This document shows, piece by piece, positions 35,969-45,050 of a stretch of 64,000 nt of DNA. Below the pieces are notes generated by a model. The model was not told the origin of the DNA. It ran no database searches and saw nothing but the letters and a program-made list of their open reading frames with translations. Made by a program: the position numbers and the translations under genes. The stretch is taken from NCBI GenBank assembly GCA_016704485.1, contig JADJAA010000002.1, positions 434,001-498,000 on the forward strand. The letters run 5' to 3'. Every line of letters begins with the position of its first letter. The stretch's first letter is position 1. The DNA is from Flavobacteriales bacterium (GTDB taxonomy: Bacteria; Bacteroidota; Bacteroidia; Flavobacteriales_F; PHOS-HE28).

Positions 35969-38473
35969 ATGACACACACCTATCACATACACGGAATGAC
36001 CTGCCAAGGCTGCCGCAGCCATGTGGAAGGAGTGCTCTCGAAGGTCAAAGGTGTTTCCAAGGCAACGGTCGACTTAGAAAAGGAAGAAGGTACCATCGTG
36101 ATGGAGGAGCATATTTCCATTGAAGAACTTCAAACTGCACTGAAAAACGATGGTGGCAGCTATAGCATTCACCCGCTCGGAGATATGCCCAGAACAACTG
36201 AGAAGAAAGCGTCAAAAGGAACAGGCACCGGCAACTTCTATTGCCCCATGCACTGCGAGGGCGACAAGACCTACGACTCATCCGGAGACTGCCCCGTATG
36301 CGGCATGGACCTAGTAGTGGAGCAGAATTTATCCACTGTGTCATCAGCGCAATGGACCTGTCCGATGCATCCGGAGGTGGTGAAGGATGAATCAGGTTCC
36401 TGCCCGGTCTGCGGCATGGACTTAGTCCCTATGCAGGTTGACCTTTCTGCGGAAGAAAAGAACTATAAGGATCTTCTCCGAAAGTTCTGGATCGCAACGG
36501 CCTTCACTTTACCCATCTTCATCATTGCGATGAGCGAAATGATCCCGAAGAATCCGCTCTATGATCTCATGGAGCAGAAATATTGGAACTGGATCCAATT
36601 TGCGCTCTCCATCCCAGTCGTTTTCTATGCCACTTGGATGTTCTTCGAGCGAGCTTATCGTAGCATCAGGACGTGGAATCTCAACATGTTCACACTCATT
36701 GGGATCGGTGCGGGGGTGGCATGGTTGTTCAGCCTTATCGGGATGTTCTTCCCCGATGTATTTCCTGATCAGTTCAAGTCTCCTTCAGGCGCGGTACACG
36801 TCTATTTTGAAGCAGCAACCGTCATACTCACATTGGTTCTATTGGGCCAACTGCTAGAAGCCAGAGCGCATAGCCAGACCAATACCGCAGTAAAAGAACT
36901 CTTGAAACTCGCGCCTAACAAAGCCACACGCGTACTGGATGGGCACGAACAAGAAGTCAGCATTGATGAGATCCAATTGAACGATATACTCCGGGTAAGG
37001 CCGGGAGAAAAAATACCGGTCGATGGGAGTATCACTGAGGGCCAAACGAGCATCGATGAGTCCATGATCTCGGGCGAACCCATTCCAGTGAGCAAGGTGC
37101 AAGGCGACCAAGTGAGCAGCGGCACCATCAATGGCAATCAGACCTTCCTCATGAGGGCCGAGAAAGTAGGTAGCGACACCCTGCTCTCTCAGATCATCCA
37201 CATGGTCAATGATGCCAGCCGCAGCCGGGCACCCATACAGAACCTGGCCGATACGGTATCCGGGTATTTCGTGCCAGCGGTGGTCATCATCTCGGTCATC
37301 ACCTTCATAGTATGGGCGCTATGGGGGCCAGAACCCGCTTATGTCTATGCATTTGTGAATGCCATCGCTGTCCTGATCATTGCTTGTCCCTGTGCGCTGG
37401 GCCTGGCCACTCCAATGTCGGTGATGGTAGGCGTAGGTAAAGGAGCTCAAAACGGGGTCTTGATCAAAAATGCCGAAGCTCTAGAGAAGATGGATAGGGT
37501 GGATACACTCATCATCGACAAGACAGGTACCATCACCGAGGGTAGGCCAAGGGTGGAGAAGATCGGTGCTTTCGGCCAAGCGCTAAGTGAAAATGAAGTA
37601 CTGCAGTACATTGTCTCACTCAACTCCAATAGCGAACACCCACTGGCCGATGCCACGGTGGAGTATGGCAAGGAGAAAGCAGTGGATATCGGGTCAAGTG
37701 GACTTGAGTCGGATAATTTCACGGCCGTCACCGGTATGGGCGTAAAGGCGAGTATCAAGGGGAAGCATGTGGCGCTGGGCAACCCGAAGATGATGGAGCA
37801 GGCCGAGGCAGAGATCGGTCATGAAATGGAATCGGAGGCGAAGCGCTATCAACAAGAAGGCAAGACCGTTTCCTATCTCTCCATTGATAAAACAGTAGTC
37901 GGCTATGTGGTCATAGGCGATAGGATCAAGGAGACGAGTGCAAAAGCGATCCGTGCACTTCAAGATATAGGGATCGAAGTCATTATGCTGACTGGCGACA
38001 ATCACAATACCGCACAGGCAGTGGCCACTGAACTCGATCTGGCCGAATTCAAGGCCAGCATGTTGCCTGAAGACAAACTCAAAGAAGTAGAGCGACTACA
38101 AGCAGCTGGTAAGGTGGTGGCGATGGCCGGTGATGGCATCAATGATGCACCCGCCTTGGCCAAAAGCGATGTGGGTATCGCCATGGGCACAGGGACAGAT
38201 GTGGCGATAGAGAGCGCCATGATCACCTTGGTGAAGGGAGACCTACAAGGCATCGTAAAAGCACGACATCTGAGTGATGGAGTGATGAAGAACATCAAGC
38301 AAAATTTATTTTTCGCCTTTATCTATAATTCCATCGGAGTGCCGATAGCAGCAGGAGTGCTATTCCCATTCTTCGGCATCCTTCTGTCACCCATGATCGC
38401 TGCATTGGCCATGAGTTTCAGTTCAGTTTCCGTGATTGTTAATGCCTTGAGATTAAGGAGTCTAAAACTTTGA
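35969..38473 (+). CDS. copA: Copper/silver-exporting P1B-type ATPase
   Basis: The 834-residue pump has an N-terminal heavy-metal-associated domain (IHGMTCQGCRSHVEGVLSKV), then two small heavy-metal-binding modules (YCPMHCEGDKTYD...CPVCGMDL and TCPMHPEVVKDESGS...CPVCGMDLV). The eight-helix ATPase core has the metal site CPCALGLATPMSVMVG, the phosphorylated Asp in DKTGTITEG, EHPLADATVE (HP motif), TGDNHNTA and the hinge GDGINDAPALAKSD. Two Cys/His/Met-rich modules in a row are known in the CopA/SilP branch of Bacteroidota. It exports Cu(I) or Ag(I). No regulator or chaperone gene lies next to it. Confidence 0.94.
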   Translation: MTHTYHIHGMTCQGCRSHVEGVLSKVKGVSKATVDLEKEEGTIVMEEHISIEELQTALKNDGGSYSIHPLGDMPRTTEKKASKGTGTGNFYCPMHCEGDKTYDSSGDCPVCGMDLVVEQNLSTVSSAQWTCPMHPEVVKDESGSCPVCGMDLVPMQVDLSAEEKNYKDLLRKFWIATAFTLPIFIIAMSEMIPKNPLYDLMEQKYWNWIQFALSIPVVFYATWMFFERAYRSIRTWNLNMFTLIGIGAGVAWLFSLIGMFFPDVFPDQFKSPSGAVHVYFEAATVILTLVLLGQLLEARAHSQTNTAVKELLKLAPNKATRVLDGHEQEVSIDEIQLNDILRVRPGEKIPVDGSITEGQTSIDESMISGEPIPVSKVQGDQVSSGTINGNQTFLMRAEKVGSDTLLSQIIHMVNDASRSRAPIQNLADTVSGYFVPAVVIISVITFIVWALWGPEPAYVYAFVNAIAVLIIACPCALGLATPMSVMVGVGKGAQNGVLIKNAEALEKMDRVDTLIIDKTGTITEGRPRVEKIGAFGQALSENEVLQYIVSLNSNSEHPLADATVEYGKEKAVDIGSSGLESDNFTAVTGMGVKASIKGKHVALGNPKMMEQAEAEIGHEMESEAKRYQQEGKTVSYLSIDKTVVGYVVIGDRIKETSAKAIRALQDIGIEVIMLTGDNHNTAQAVATELDLAEFKASMLPEDKLKEVERLQAAGKVVAMAGDGINDAPALAKSDVGIAMGTGTDVAIESAMITLVKGDLQGIVKARHLSDGVMKNIKQNLFFAFIYNSIGVPIAAGVLFPFFGILLSPMIAALAMSFSSVSVIVNALRLRSLKL

Positions 38474-38643
38474 ATTTCATTCTATCCCTTTGGTGTTTTC
38501 TCTTTAATATATTCTCTATCGGTGCAGGGCTGAGGCAATCTAATTTCACAAACAACTCTTAACCACAGCTACGCTGACAGAAGTCATTAAAAGGGCAGAT
38601 CAATACATATATAACAATTCACTCGAATCATCCTTTAATTTCG

Positions 38644-38651
38644 TAAGTTTG
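38644..38651 (+). promoter_or_regulatory. -7 promoter box for the adh-dps-kat-hpf operon
   Basis: TAAGTTTG matches TAnnTTTG, 24 nt before the ATG at 38675. A purine-rich GAAAAGGAAG site follows in front of the start. No exact TTG is seen at -33. The 200-nt gap after copA supports a separate transcript here. Confidence 0.45.
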
Positions 38652-38674
38652 AAGTTCATAGAAAAGGAAGAATT

Positions 38675-39736
38675 ATGGCAACTATGAAAGCCGCTCGCTG
38701 GCATGCAGCAAAAGACATTCGGGTAGAGGAGGCCACCATTCCAACACCCAACGACGACCAAGTAAAAATAGAAGTGAAATTCGCAGGTATCTGTGGCTCT
38801 GATCTCCACGAGTACAACCACGGCCCACAACTCATTCCCATTGATGCGCCATACCCCCTCAACGGCCATCAGGGCACCACAACACTGGGTCACGAGTTCG
38901 CAGGTGTTGTGAGTGAAGTTGGAAGAAACGTGACCAAGGTCAAGATCGGTGACCGAGTGATCGTAGAGCCGATCTTCAGAAATCCAGAGAGCCCTTTTAT
39001 TGAAAGTGGAGAGTATAACCTCTCAGAGCCGTTGGGATTTGTAGGGCTCACGGCCAATGGTGCTTTCGCCAAGTATGTGGTGGTGGAGGAGTATATGGCG
39101 CACAAGATGCCTAAGAGCATGTCCTTTGAGCAAGGGGCCATCGTAGAGCCCGCAGCAGTCGCAGCCTACGGACTCCAGCAGAGCGGAATGAAGATGGGTG
39201 ACACGGTGCTCGTCACAGGAGCTGGTCCGATCGGCTTGCTCACTGTTCAAGTCGCCATAGCCAGTGGTGCATCCCAGGTATTTGTTACGGATGTTTCAGA
39301 GGCCAGGCTGGTGAAGGCCAAAGAAGTTGGAGCCACGCAGACCTTTGATGCCAAGGATAAGGATATCCCAACGAAGATCCGAGAGATGACAGGTCATGGT
39401 GTCGATGTTTACATTGATGCCGCGGGTGTACAAGCATCATTCGACACGGGCATCAAGAGTTTGCGCAATGGAGGTACGGCGGTCTTGGTCGCACTCTTCT
39501 CCAAAAATGTTAGTCACGATGCCTTGGATCAGGCCTTGCGGGAGTTGACGATAAAAGGCATCATCGGTTATCGCAATATCTTCCCAGAGGTCATTGCGCT
39601 CATCAGCAGTGGAAGACTACCTGTGGAGAAGTTGGTCACCAGGACCATATCACTGGACGAGATCGTGGAAAAGGGCTTTGAAGCACTCGTCAATGACCCT
39701 TCAGAAGTAAAGGTCCTTGTTGATATGGCTCGATAA
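38675..39736 (+). CDS. Zinc-dependent alcohol dehydrogenase, 2,3-butanediol dehydrogenase-like
   Basis: The 353-residue medium-chain dehydrogenase has the catalytic zinc ligands in FAGICGSDLHEY and TTLGHEFAGVVSEVG, the GDRVIVEPIF strand, and the NAD-binding VLVTGAGPIGLLTVQVA. The four cysteines of the structural zinc site, usual in this superfamily, are missing: their loop reads NPESPFIESGEYNLSEPLGF. The same loss is known in some butanediol dehydrogenases. It is the first gene of a tight run with dps, catalase and hpf. The likely activity is on butanediol/acetoin or a similar alcohol. Confidence 0.88.
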   Translation: MATMKAARWHAAKDIRVEEATIPTPNDDQVKIEVKFAGICGSDLHEYNHGPQLIPIDAPYPLNGHQGTTTLGHEFAGVVSEVGRNVTKVKIGDRVIVEPIFRNPESPFIESGEYNLSEPLGFVGLTANGAFAKYVVVEEYMAHKMPKSMSFEQGAIVEPAAVAAYGLQQSGMKMGDTVLVTGAGPIGLLTVQVAIASGASQVFVTDVSEARLVKAKEVGATQTFDAKDKDIPTKIREMTGHGVDVYIDAAGVQASFDTGIKSLRNGGTAVLVALFSKNVSHDALDQALRELTIKGIIGYRNIFPEVIALISSGRLPVEKLVTRTISLDEIVEKGFEALVNDPSEVKVLVDMAR

Positions 39737-39771
39737 AATTCACACAAGACTCACCCGTTAAAACTAAGAAA

Positions 39772-40245
39772 ATGGCAAAATTGAATGCGATCGGACTGGA
39801 TATCAAGAAGTCCAAAGTCCTAGCAGATAAACTCAATGAACTGTTGGCGGACTATTCGGTCTTCTATCAGAACGTGAGAGGGTATCACTGGAATATCAGA
39901 GGAGATAAATTCTTTGAACTCCACGATAAGTTCCAGGAGATGTATGAGGATCTATTCATAAAGATCGATGAAGTGGCTGAGCGCATACAAACGCTCGGAC
40001 ACACGCCTAACCATCAGTTCTCCGCTTATCTAAAAGAAGCCAAGGTAAAAGAGAGCGCTGAGGTAGCCGATGGAATAAAGGATGTGAAAGACACCCTCGA
40101 TTCCTTGAAGATCATCATCGCTCTCCAACGTGAGATCTTGGATCTATCTGCCGATGCTGATGATGAAGGAACCAACGCACTTATGAGCGACTACATCCGC
40201 GAGCAAGAGAAATTGGTCTGGATGTACTCTGCTTATTTGAATTGA
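39772..40245 (+). CDS. dps: Dps family ferritin-like DNA-protection protein
   Basis: The 157-residue protein has the Dps four-helix bundle with the ferroxidase ligands: YQNVRGYHWNIRGDKFFELH (His) and FQEMYEDLFIKIDEVAERIQ (Asp and Glu across a subunit interface). Twelve subunits oxidise and store iron with peroxide, protecting DNA. It lies 35 nt after adh and 44 nt before the catalase gene, so the operon pairs two peroxide defences. Confidence 0.95.
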   Translation: MAKLNAIGLDIKKSKVLADKLNELLADYSVFYQNVRGYHWNIRGDKFFELHDKFQEMYEDLFIKIDEVAERIQTLGHTPNHQFSAYLKEAKVKESAEVADGIKDVKDTLDSLKIIIALQREILDLSADADDEGTNALMSDYIREQEKLVWMYSAYLN

Positions 40246-40289
40246 TCTTTTGTGGATCGATCTCCCGTCATTAAAACCAACATAGAACT

Positions 40290-41762
40290 ATGGCTAAGAA
40301 GGATGATAAGAAGAAATTGGCCTCCGTTTCGGGCAGGCCTATCGCGGAGAATCAAAACGTAAAGACAGCGGGAAAGAGAGGCCCCATGATACTAGAAGAC
40401 TTTTGGTTTCTAGAAAAACTGGCCCACTTCGATCGAGAAGTGATCCCTGAAAGGCGTATGCACGCCAAAGGTTCAGGAGCTTTTGGAACGTTCAAGGTCA
40501 CGCACGATATTTCCAAGTATACACGAGCAAAATTGTTCTCAGACGTTGGAAAGAAGTCCGATGTCTTTGTTCGTTTTTCCACTGTAGCTGGAGAGCGGGG
40601 CGCAGCCGATGCAGAAAGAGATATTCGAGGATTTGCGATCAAGTTCTACACCGAAGAGGGCAATTGGGATCTAACGGGAAACAATACACCTGTATTCTTC
40701 TTGCGCGACCCCTATCGATTCCCTGACCTCAACAAAGCGGTGAAACGAGACCCCAAGACCAATTTGCGCAGTGCTAACCATAATTGGGATTTCTGGACTT
40801 TATTGCCCGAGGCATTACATCAGGTCACGATCACGATGAGTGACAGGGGAATACCTAGATCCTTTCGCCATATGCATGGATTCGGAAGCCACACATTCAG
40901 CATGATCGATGCTGATAATAAGAGGGTATGGGTCAAGTTCCACTTCAAAACGGAACAGGGAATCGAAAATCTGAGCAATGAGGAAGCGGGAGCCATCATA
41001 GCTGGTGATCGAGAAAGTAATCAGCGCGACTTGTTCGATGCCATTGAGAGAGGCGACTTCCCTAAGTGGAAAATGAAGATCCAAGTTATGACCGAGGCAC
41101 AGGCAAAGGACTGTCCTTTTAACCCCTTCGACCTGACCAAAGTTTGGCCACATGGCGATTATCCCCTCATCGATGTCGGTGTAATGGAGTTGAATAGAAA
41201 CCCCGAAAACTACTTCGCCGATGTAGAGCAAGCAGCCTTCAACCCGGCCAATGTAGTGCCTGGTATCGGCTTCTCTCCTGACAAGATGTTACAGGCCAGA
41301 CTGTTTTCTTACGGAGATGCTCAGCGGTATCGACTCGGTGTGAATCACTATCAGATACCCGTGAATAAACCGCAGTGCCCCTTCCATAATTCATCCCGAG
41401 ATGGAGCTATGCGCGTAGATGGCAATGAAGGTGGAACACTGCATTATTTCCCGAACAGCTACAGCCAATGGGAAGAACAAAAGGAGTTTACAGAACCGGG
41501 ACTGAGCATCGAGGGCGAAGCCGATCATTATGACTTCAGGGAAGATGATAGCGACTACTTTTCTCAGCCCGGAAACCTTTTCCGATTGCTCACTGCGGAT
41601 AAAAAAGAGCTCTTGTTTAAGAATACAGCGGCTGAAGTGGGTGGTGCCGAGATCTTTATTCAAGTGCGACACGCTCATAATTGCTATAAAGCGGATCCAG
41701 CCTATGGTGAAGGTGTGGCGAAAGCACTTGGATTGGATATTGAAGAAATCTTAAAAAAATAA
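40290..41762 (+). CDS. katA: Monofunctional haem catalase
   Basis: This 490-residue clade-3 (small-subunit) catalase splits hydrogen peroxide. It has the active-site histidine region PERRMHAKGSGAFGTF, then VRFSTVAGERGAADAERD, the distal Asn in GNNTPVFFLRDP, and the proximal haem ligand Tyr in ARLFSYGDAQRYRLG. The last motif has AQ where TH is usual before the RYRLG, a small change from the consensus. Length and order are standard. It shares the operon with dps and hpf; hpf starts 5 nt after its stop. Confidence 0.96.
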   Translation: MAKKDDKKKLASVSGRPIAENQNVKTAGKRGPMILEDFWFLEKLAHFDREVIPERRMHAKGSGAFGTFKVTHDISKYTRAKLFSDVGKKSDVFVRFSTVAGERGAADAERDIRGFAIKFYTEEGNWDLTGNNTPVFFLRDPYRFPDLNKAVKRDPKTNLRSANHNWDFWTLLPEALHQVTITMSDRGIPRSFRHMHGFGSHTFSMIDADNKRVWVKFHFKTEQGIENLSNEEAGAIIAGDRESNQRDLFDAIERGDFPKWKMKIQVMTEAQAKDCPFNPFDLTKVWPHGDYPLIDVGVMELNRNPENYFADVEQAAFNPANVVPGIGFSPDKMLQARLFSYGDAQRYRLGVNHYQIPVNKPQCPFHNSSRDGAMRVDGNEGGTLHYFPNSYSQWEEQKEFTEPGLSIEGEADHYDFREDDSDYFSQPGNLFRLLTADKKELLFKNTAAEVGGAEIFIQVRHAHNCYKADPAYGEGVAKALGLDIEEILKK

Positions 41763-41767
41763 ACAAC

Positions 41768-42070
41768 ATGGAATACACGGAGAACATAACGGGGATCAAG
41801 ATCAACGTGCAAGCGGTAGACATCACCATCGGAGAGGATGTGAAGGACGCGATACGCAAGTCCATTACGCGCTTGAGGCGCTATTTTGACCACATCGAAT
41901 GGGCGGATATTTACTTGGAAGATAAAACGGAGAAAAAGACCGAGCAAAAGCAGGTAAGCATCCGCTTGGGCATTCCTGGTAATGATGCTTTCGCTTCAGA
42001 ATACGGGGACAACTTCCACGCGCTATTGACGAGCGTAGAGGATAAGTTGAAAAGTCAATTAGAGAAGTGA
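41768..42070 (+). CDS. hpf: Ribosome hibernation promoting factor / RaiA-like, short form
   Basis: The 100-residue protein has the HPF/RaiA beta-alpha fold: GIKINVQAVDITIGEDVKDA, a paired helix with LRRYFDHIEWADIYLED, and the last helix FHALLTSVEDKLKSQLEK. The short form lacks the C-terminal dimerisation domain of long HPF. It binds the ribosomal A and P sites when growth stops. As the last gene of the adh-dps-kat run it ties the operon to stationary or starvation stress. Confidence 0.88.
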   Translation: MEYTENITGIKINVQAVDITIGEDVKDAIRKSITRLRRYFDHIEWADIYLEDKTEKKTEQKQVSIRLGIPGNDAFASEYGDNFHALLTSVEDKLKSQLEK

Positions 42071-42195
42071 TAATGTTATTAAGCTATCTCATTCTTGAAA
42101 CAAAGTCGAGTAGCTTTATTTTTCCTTGATAAACCATCTGCTTTGCTTGTGGTCATGTGCTTGAGGCCATGCCTATGTTTGCCTTCTGGGTAAAT

Positions 42196-42625
42196 ATAAG
42201 CGACTCAGCCATGTGGTTTATTAGTGCGATTACCATATGTGTGGGTGCCCAAGTACCGGTTTCGGATATTGAAAGGTGCAGTTAAGGAGCTGGTAGAGCA
42301 TGATGATTGAATGCTTTGTGAGTGGAAACGATGCGTTGTTGAAGACTTAAGCGTTCAAGAGGATCATATCCATTTGCTTGTGTCTGTTCCATCGAAGATT
42401 TCTATATCGCAGCTTCTGGGAGTATTTGAAGGCAAACTGGCGATCAAAATATTCAGGAGCTATCCACAATTCAAACAGAAGCCGAACTGGGGGAATCACT
42501 TTTGGGCAAGAGGCTATTTCGGGAGCACGCTAGGTCTGGATGAGGATATGATCAAGCGGTACGTTCAGCATCAAGAAAAAGAGGAAAAGAAAGTCGAGGC
42601 TCTCCAACAGAGTTTCGAGTTCTGA
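42196..42625 (+). pseudogene. Decayed IS200/IS605-type TnpA (HUH transposase)
   Basis: The clean part starts at 42311 and has the HUH histidines in VQEDHIHLLVSVPSK, the family segment LLGVFEGKLAIKIFRSYPQ and NWGNHFWARGYFGST, and the catalytic Tyr in DMIKRYVQHQ. Upstream, the usual N-terminus can be traced (SHVVY, CDYHM, PKYRFRILKGAVKELVEHDD) only across a TAG, a frameshift near 42240 and a TGA at 42308. The gene is thus broken, although the catalytic residues are intact. A hairpin follows downstream, which in IS200 elements marks the right end. Confidence 0.8.
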
Positions 42626-42655
42626 CGTGCCGCCCCTTAAAGGGACTTCTCAACA

Positions 42656-42681
42656 CCACCTTCTATGAAGGTGGCTTTTTT
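42656..42681 (+). terminator. Hairpin with T-tract after the IS200 remnant
   Basis: CCACCTTC (42656-42663) pairs with GAAGGTGG (42667-42674) around TAT, and CTTTTTT follows. It has the form of a rho-independent terminator, and may alternatively be the subterminal hairpin of the IS200 right end. Confidence 0.75.
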
Positions 42682-42754
42682 ACTTCAATTCGTACTAAAG
42701 TTACTAATTTTTGCTGATCTTCGATCAGAGTAAAAAGCAAAGAAAACAGTCAAA

Positions 42755-43120
42755 ATGATAGTTAGCGAATTTAGCGATACCTGTAGGTTGTATGAGGGTT
42801 TCCAGGTGTGGGAGATCGAAAGCATAGATGCGTTCTTCAAAGGGAGTGAAATATTAGCCACCATCCTGAATGATTTCTATAAGATTCCAATTCAGGAATT
42901 TTCTGAAAAACGAAAGGACATTCCGGATAGCGACTTTGACATCATGAAAAACCTGTTAAGCCTAGTGGATAACAAATCGTTCTATCTATTTACCCTTCAT
43001 GATGAGAACCATGTGGAACTAGTGGGGATGCAGAAAATGAAGACAATGGATTTCGGGATGGATATTGAGCATATAAGAAATGATCGTGTCTATGCCATGA
43101 TAATGGACAAAAGGAAATAG
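42755..43120 (+). CDS. Hypothetical protein, 121 residues
   Basis: I do not recognise this protein. It starts at an ATG preceded by an AAAGAAAACAG purine stretch and reads MIVSEFSDTCRLYEGFQVWE onward. It is acidic, has no signal peptide or membrane segment, and looks like a small alpha/beta fold (helix DAFFKGSEILATILNDFYKI; strands FYLFTLHDENHVELVGMQK). It lies between an IS200 remnant and an IS256-like element. Its last codons (MIMDKRK) lie inside a sequence that recurs in the next element's ends (TAATGGACAAAA), so its 3' end may have been replaced by the insertion. Confidence 0.5.
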   Translation: MIVSEFSDTCRLYEGFQVWEIESIDAFFKGSEILATILNDFYKIPIQEFSEKRKDIPDSDFDIMKNLLSLVDNKSFYLFTLHDENHVELVGMQKMKTMDFGMDIEHIRNDRVYAMIMDKRK

Positions 43121-43757
43121 GTGCAGTTAACATTGTAGGGTTAATGGACAAAACGAATGGTAAAACCTTCTGAAAGTCCTACCTGGCTTAGGTTAGAGGC
43201 CTTTCAAAGGTCATGAACCAAAAAAGTGCTCTTTGTGTGGTGGTCCAGTTATTAACAAATACGGCCAAGGTTCGGGGTAAGCAACGGTACCGTTGCCGCA
43301 CTTGTGGTAAGCAATTTTTAGGCGGCCAAACAAAGCAGCCCGAAGAACTATGGTTTGAGTATCAAGCTGGCAAACAGACTTACAGGCAGTTGGCTCTCAA
43401 GTATGGTTGTTCTATTCGGACCATACAGCGGACGTTGGACAAATACACAGGCACTGAAGCCAAGGCTGTTCTGCCATCTTCAGCCGTGGTTTTAATGGAT
43501 ACGACCTACTTCGGGAGAACCTTCGGTGTAATGGTGTTCAGGGATGCAACTACAGGCACAGTCCTGTATAGGAAATACGTAAAACATGAGACCAACCAGC
43601 TTTATGCGGATGGTCTGAAATTCCTTCGTGGACAAGGCGTGGAGATAAGCGCCGTTGTTTGTGATGGCCGACGAGGCCTGTTGCAACTCTGCAGAGGAAT
43701 CCCGGTGCAAATGTGCCAATTTCATCAAGTAGCGATCATTACCCGCTATCTCACTAG

Positions 43758-44649
43758 AAGGAATCTCAAAAATAAGCATTGCCTAAGTTATCTATGAACA
43801 CTGGGCTTTGATCAACTTTTTAATGTTCCAGTTGATCTTCTTCTTTGGCGCAATGTACTTCGCTAAGAAAAGCGATGGACATCAGCGACAAGCAATGGGA
43901 AGTGTTGGAAAAACCGCTTACAAGTATTTTTCATAAGAGCGAAACACGTGGCAGGCCCAGACAAGATCCACGTGCGGTGCTTAACGGGATCTTGTGGATA
44001 TGCCGGACCGGTGCACCATGGGCAGATCTACCTGGCAGATACCCGCCATACCAGACTTGCCATCGGTACCACAAACACTGGTGCAAGAGCGGTTCTTGGG
44101 ATAAACTGCTGCATGCTCTTGCATCGGATCTACGCGATCGAGGGAAGATCGACATTACCGAATGCTTTATCGATGGCACCTTCGCAAGTGCCAAAAAAGG
44201 GGGGGCTTGTGTTGGACCTACTAAGAAAGGGAAAGGCACCAAGATCATGGCAGTCACAGACGCTGTTGGTATTCCTCTCACCGTACGGGCCTTTAGCGCC
44301 AGCACCCATGAAGTAAAGCTAGCCGATAGGACGATCCGTTCGTGTGCCATAAAGCCCAAACGTGTGATCGCCGACAGGGCGTACGACAGTGACAAACTAA
44401 GACGCACATTGAAGAAACGCGGAATCCAACTGGTATGTCCGCACAGGAGTAACAGAAAACGACAAGTGCATCAAGATGGACGGGAATTACGGCGCTACAA
44501 ACGCCGCTGGAAGGTCGAAAGGTTGTTCGCGTGGTTGTTTAACTCGCGCCGTACATTCGTTCGGTATGAATACCATGCAGACCTCTTCTTAGGCATGGTG
44601 CAGTTGGCTTGCGTAATGATAATTCTCAAAAGTTATGTTGAGATGGCTT
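43758..44649 (+). mobile_element. IS5-family insertion sequence, copy 2 (892 bp)
   Basis: The element lies between identical CTAG copies at 43754-43757 and 44650-44653, the target type and length of the IS5 group. Its ends are AAGGAATCTCAAAAATAAGC and, in inverse, AAGCCATCTCAAC, with the second end changed by one deletion and one substitution from copy 1. It is in the opposite orientation to copy 1. Confidence 0.93.
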
Positions 44650-45050
44650 CTAGAAAGCCCAAGTTGCCAGCAGCCATTGAGCTGCGCCAATTGACACAGA
44701 TGCTGAAGAAGACCGATAAGGAAAGCTTCACTGGGGGTCTACAACTATGGCATACCAAATGGAAGGCCTTCCTCGCTGAACGAACTGTGGAATCAACCAC
44801 CGGCAAGTCACGTTATACGCACGGTCGCCTGCGGAGCGCACACCGGAGCCTATCGTGCAATCTGCCTTGGTTGTTCACTTGGTACGACTATCCTGAACTG
44901 GATATTCCCAACACCACCAATGCAATAGATGGCTACTTCGCAGACCTGAAGAACAAGCTTCGCAATCACAATGGCCTCTCCTTGACTCGGAAACAAAAAT
45001 TTATCGATGAGTTTTTGAAGGCATGCGGACCTCGCGATGGGAACGGTTGA
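43875..45050 (+). CDS. IS5-family transposase whose frame runs on into the target gene
   Basis: From the ATG at 43875 (MDISDKQWEVLEKPLTSIF) the transposase is intact with the DDE residues in ECFIDGTFASAKKGG, IADRAYDSDKLRRTL and RWKVERLFAWLFNSRRTFVR. In copy 1 the stop TGA lies inside the terminal repeat. Here one lost base and a T-to-G change remove it, so the frame reads LKSYVEMASRKPKLP and continues through the last 130 residues of the IS256-type transposase. The predicted product is a chimera of about 391 residues. The DDE core is complete, so it might still work if the extra tail is tolerated. Confidence 0.82.
   Translation: MDISDKQWEVLEKPLTSIFHKSETRGRPRQDPRAVLNGILWICRTGAPWADLPGRYPPYQTCHRYHKHWCKSGSWDKLLHALASDLRDRGKIDITECFIDGTFASAKKGGACVGPTKKGKGTKIMAVTDAVGIPLTVRAFSASTHEVKLADRTIRSCAIKPKRVIADRAYDSDKLRRTLKKRGIQLVCPHRSNRKRQVHQDGRELRRYKRRWKVERLFAWLFNSRRTFVRYEYHADLFLGMVQLACVMIILKSYVEMASRKPKLPAAIELRQLTQMLKKTDKESFTGGLQLWHTKWKAFLAERTVESTTGKSRYTHGRLRSAHRSLSCNLPWLFTWYDYPELDIPNTTNAIDGYFADLKNKLRNHNGLSLTRKQKFIDEFLKACGPRDGNG

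Larger units (their letters stand above)
43213..45050 (+). pseudogene. IS256-type transposase with zinc-ribbon head, split by an IS5 insertion
   Basis: Joining 43213-43757 to 44654-45050 (removing the IS and one CTAG) gives one clean 313-residue frame: YLTRR/KPKLPAAIELRQLTQML is restored across the junction. It has the DDE-type core VLMDTTYFGRTFGVMVFRD, VVCDGRRGLLQL and the IS256-like PNTTNAIDGYFADLKNKLR. The N-terminus is also damaged: in another frame it reads CSLCGGPVINKYG, the first half of a CxxC zinc ribbon whose second half YRCRTCGKQF is in the main frame. This points to one inserted base near 43265. The ATG at 43213 is therefore not a true start. Confidence 0.8.

Noticed and set aside
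43213..43240. ATG at 43213 as true start of the IS256-type transposase
   Set aside because: The first half of the zinc ribbon (CSLCGG) lies in another frame over the same bases, so this start follows a frameshift and is not original.
24644..44649. Composite transposon made of the two inverted IS5 copies and the 18 kb between them
   Set aside because: Copy 2 has its own perfect CTAG duplication and splits one gene cleanly, so it inserted alone. Copy 1 has its own imperfect flanks. Nothing shows that the block moved as a unit.
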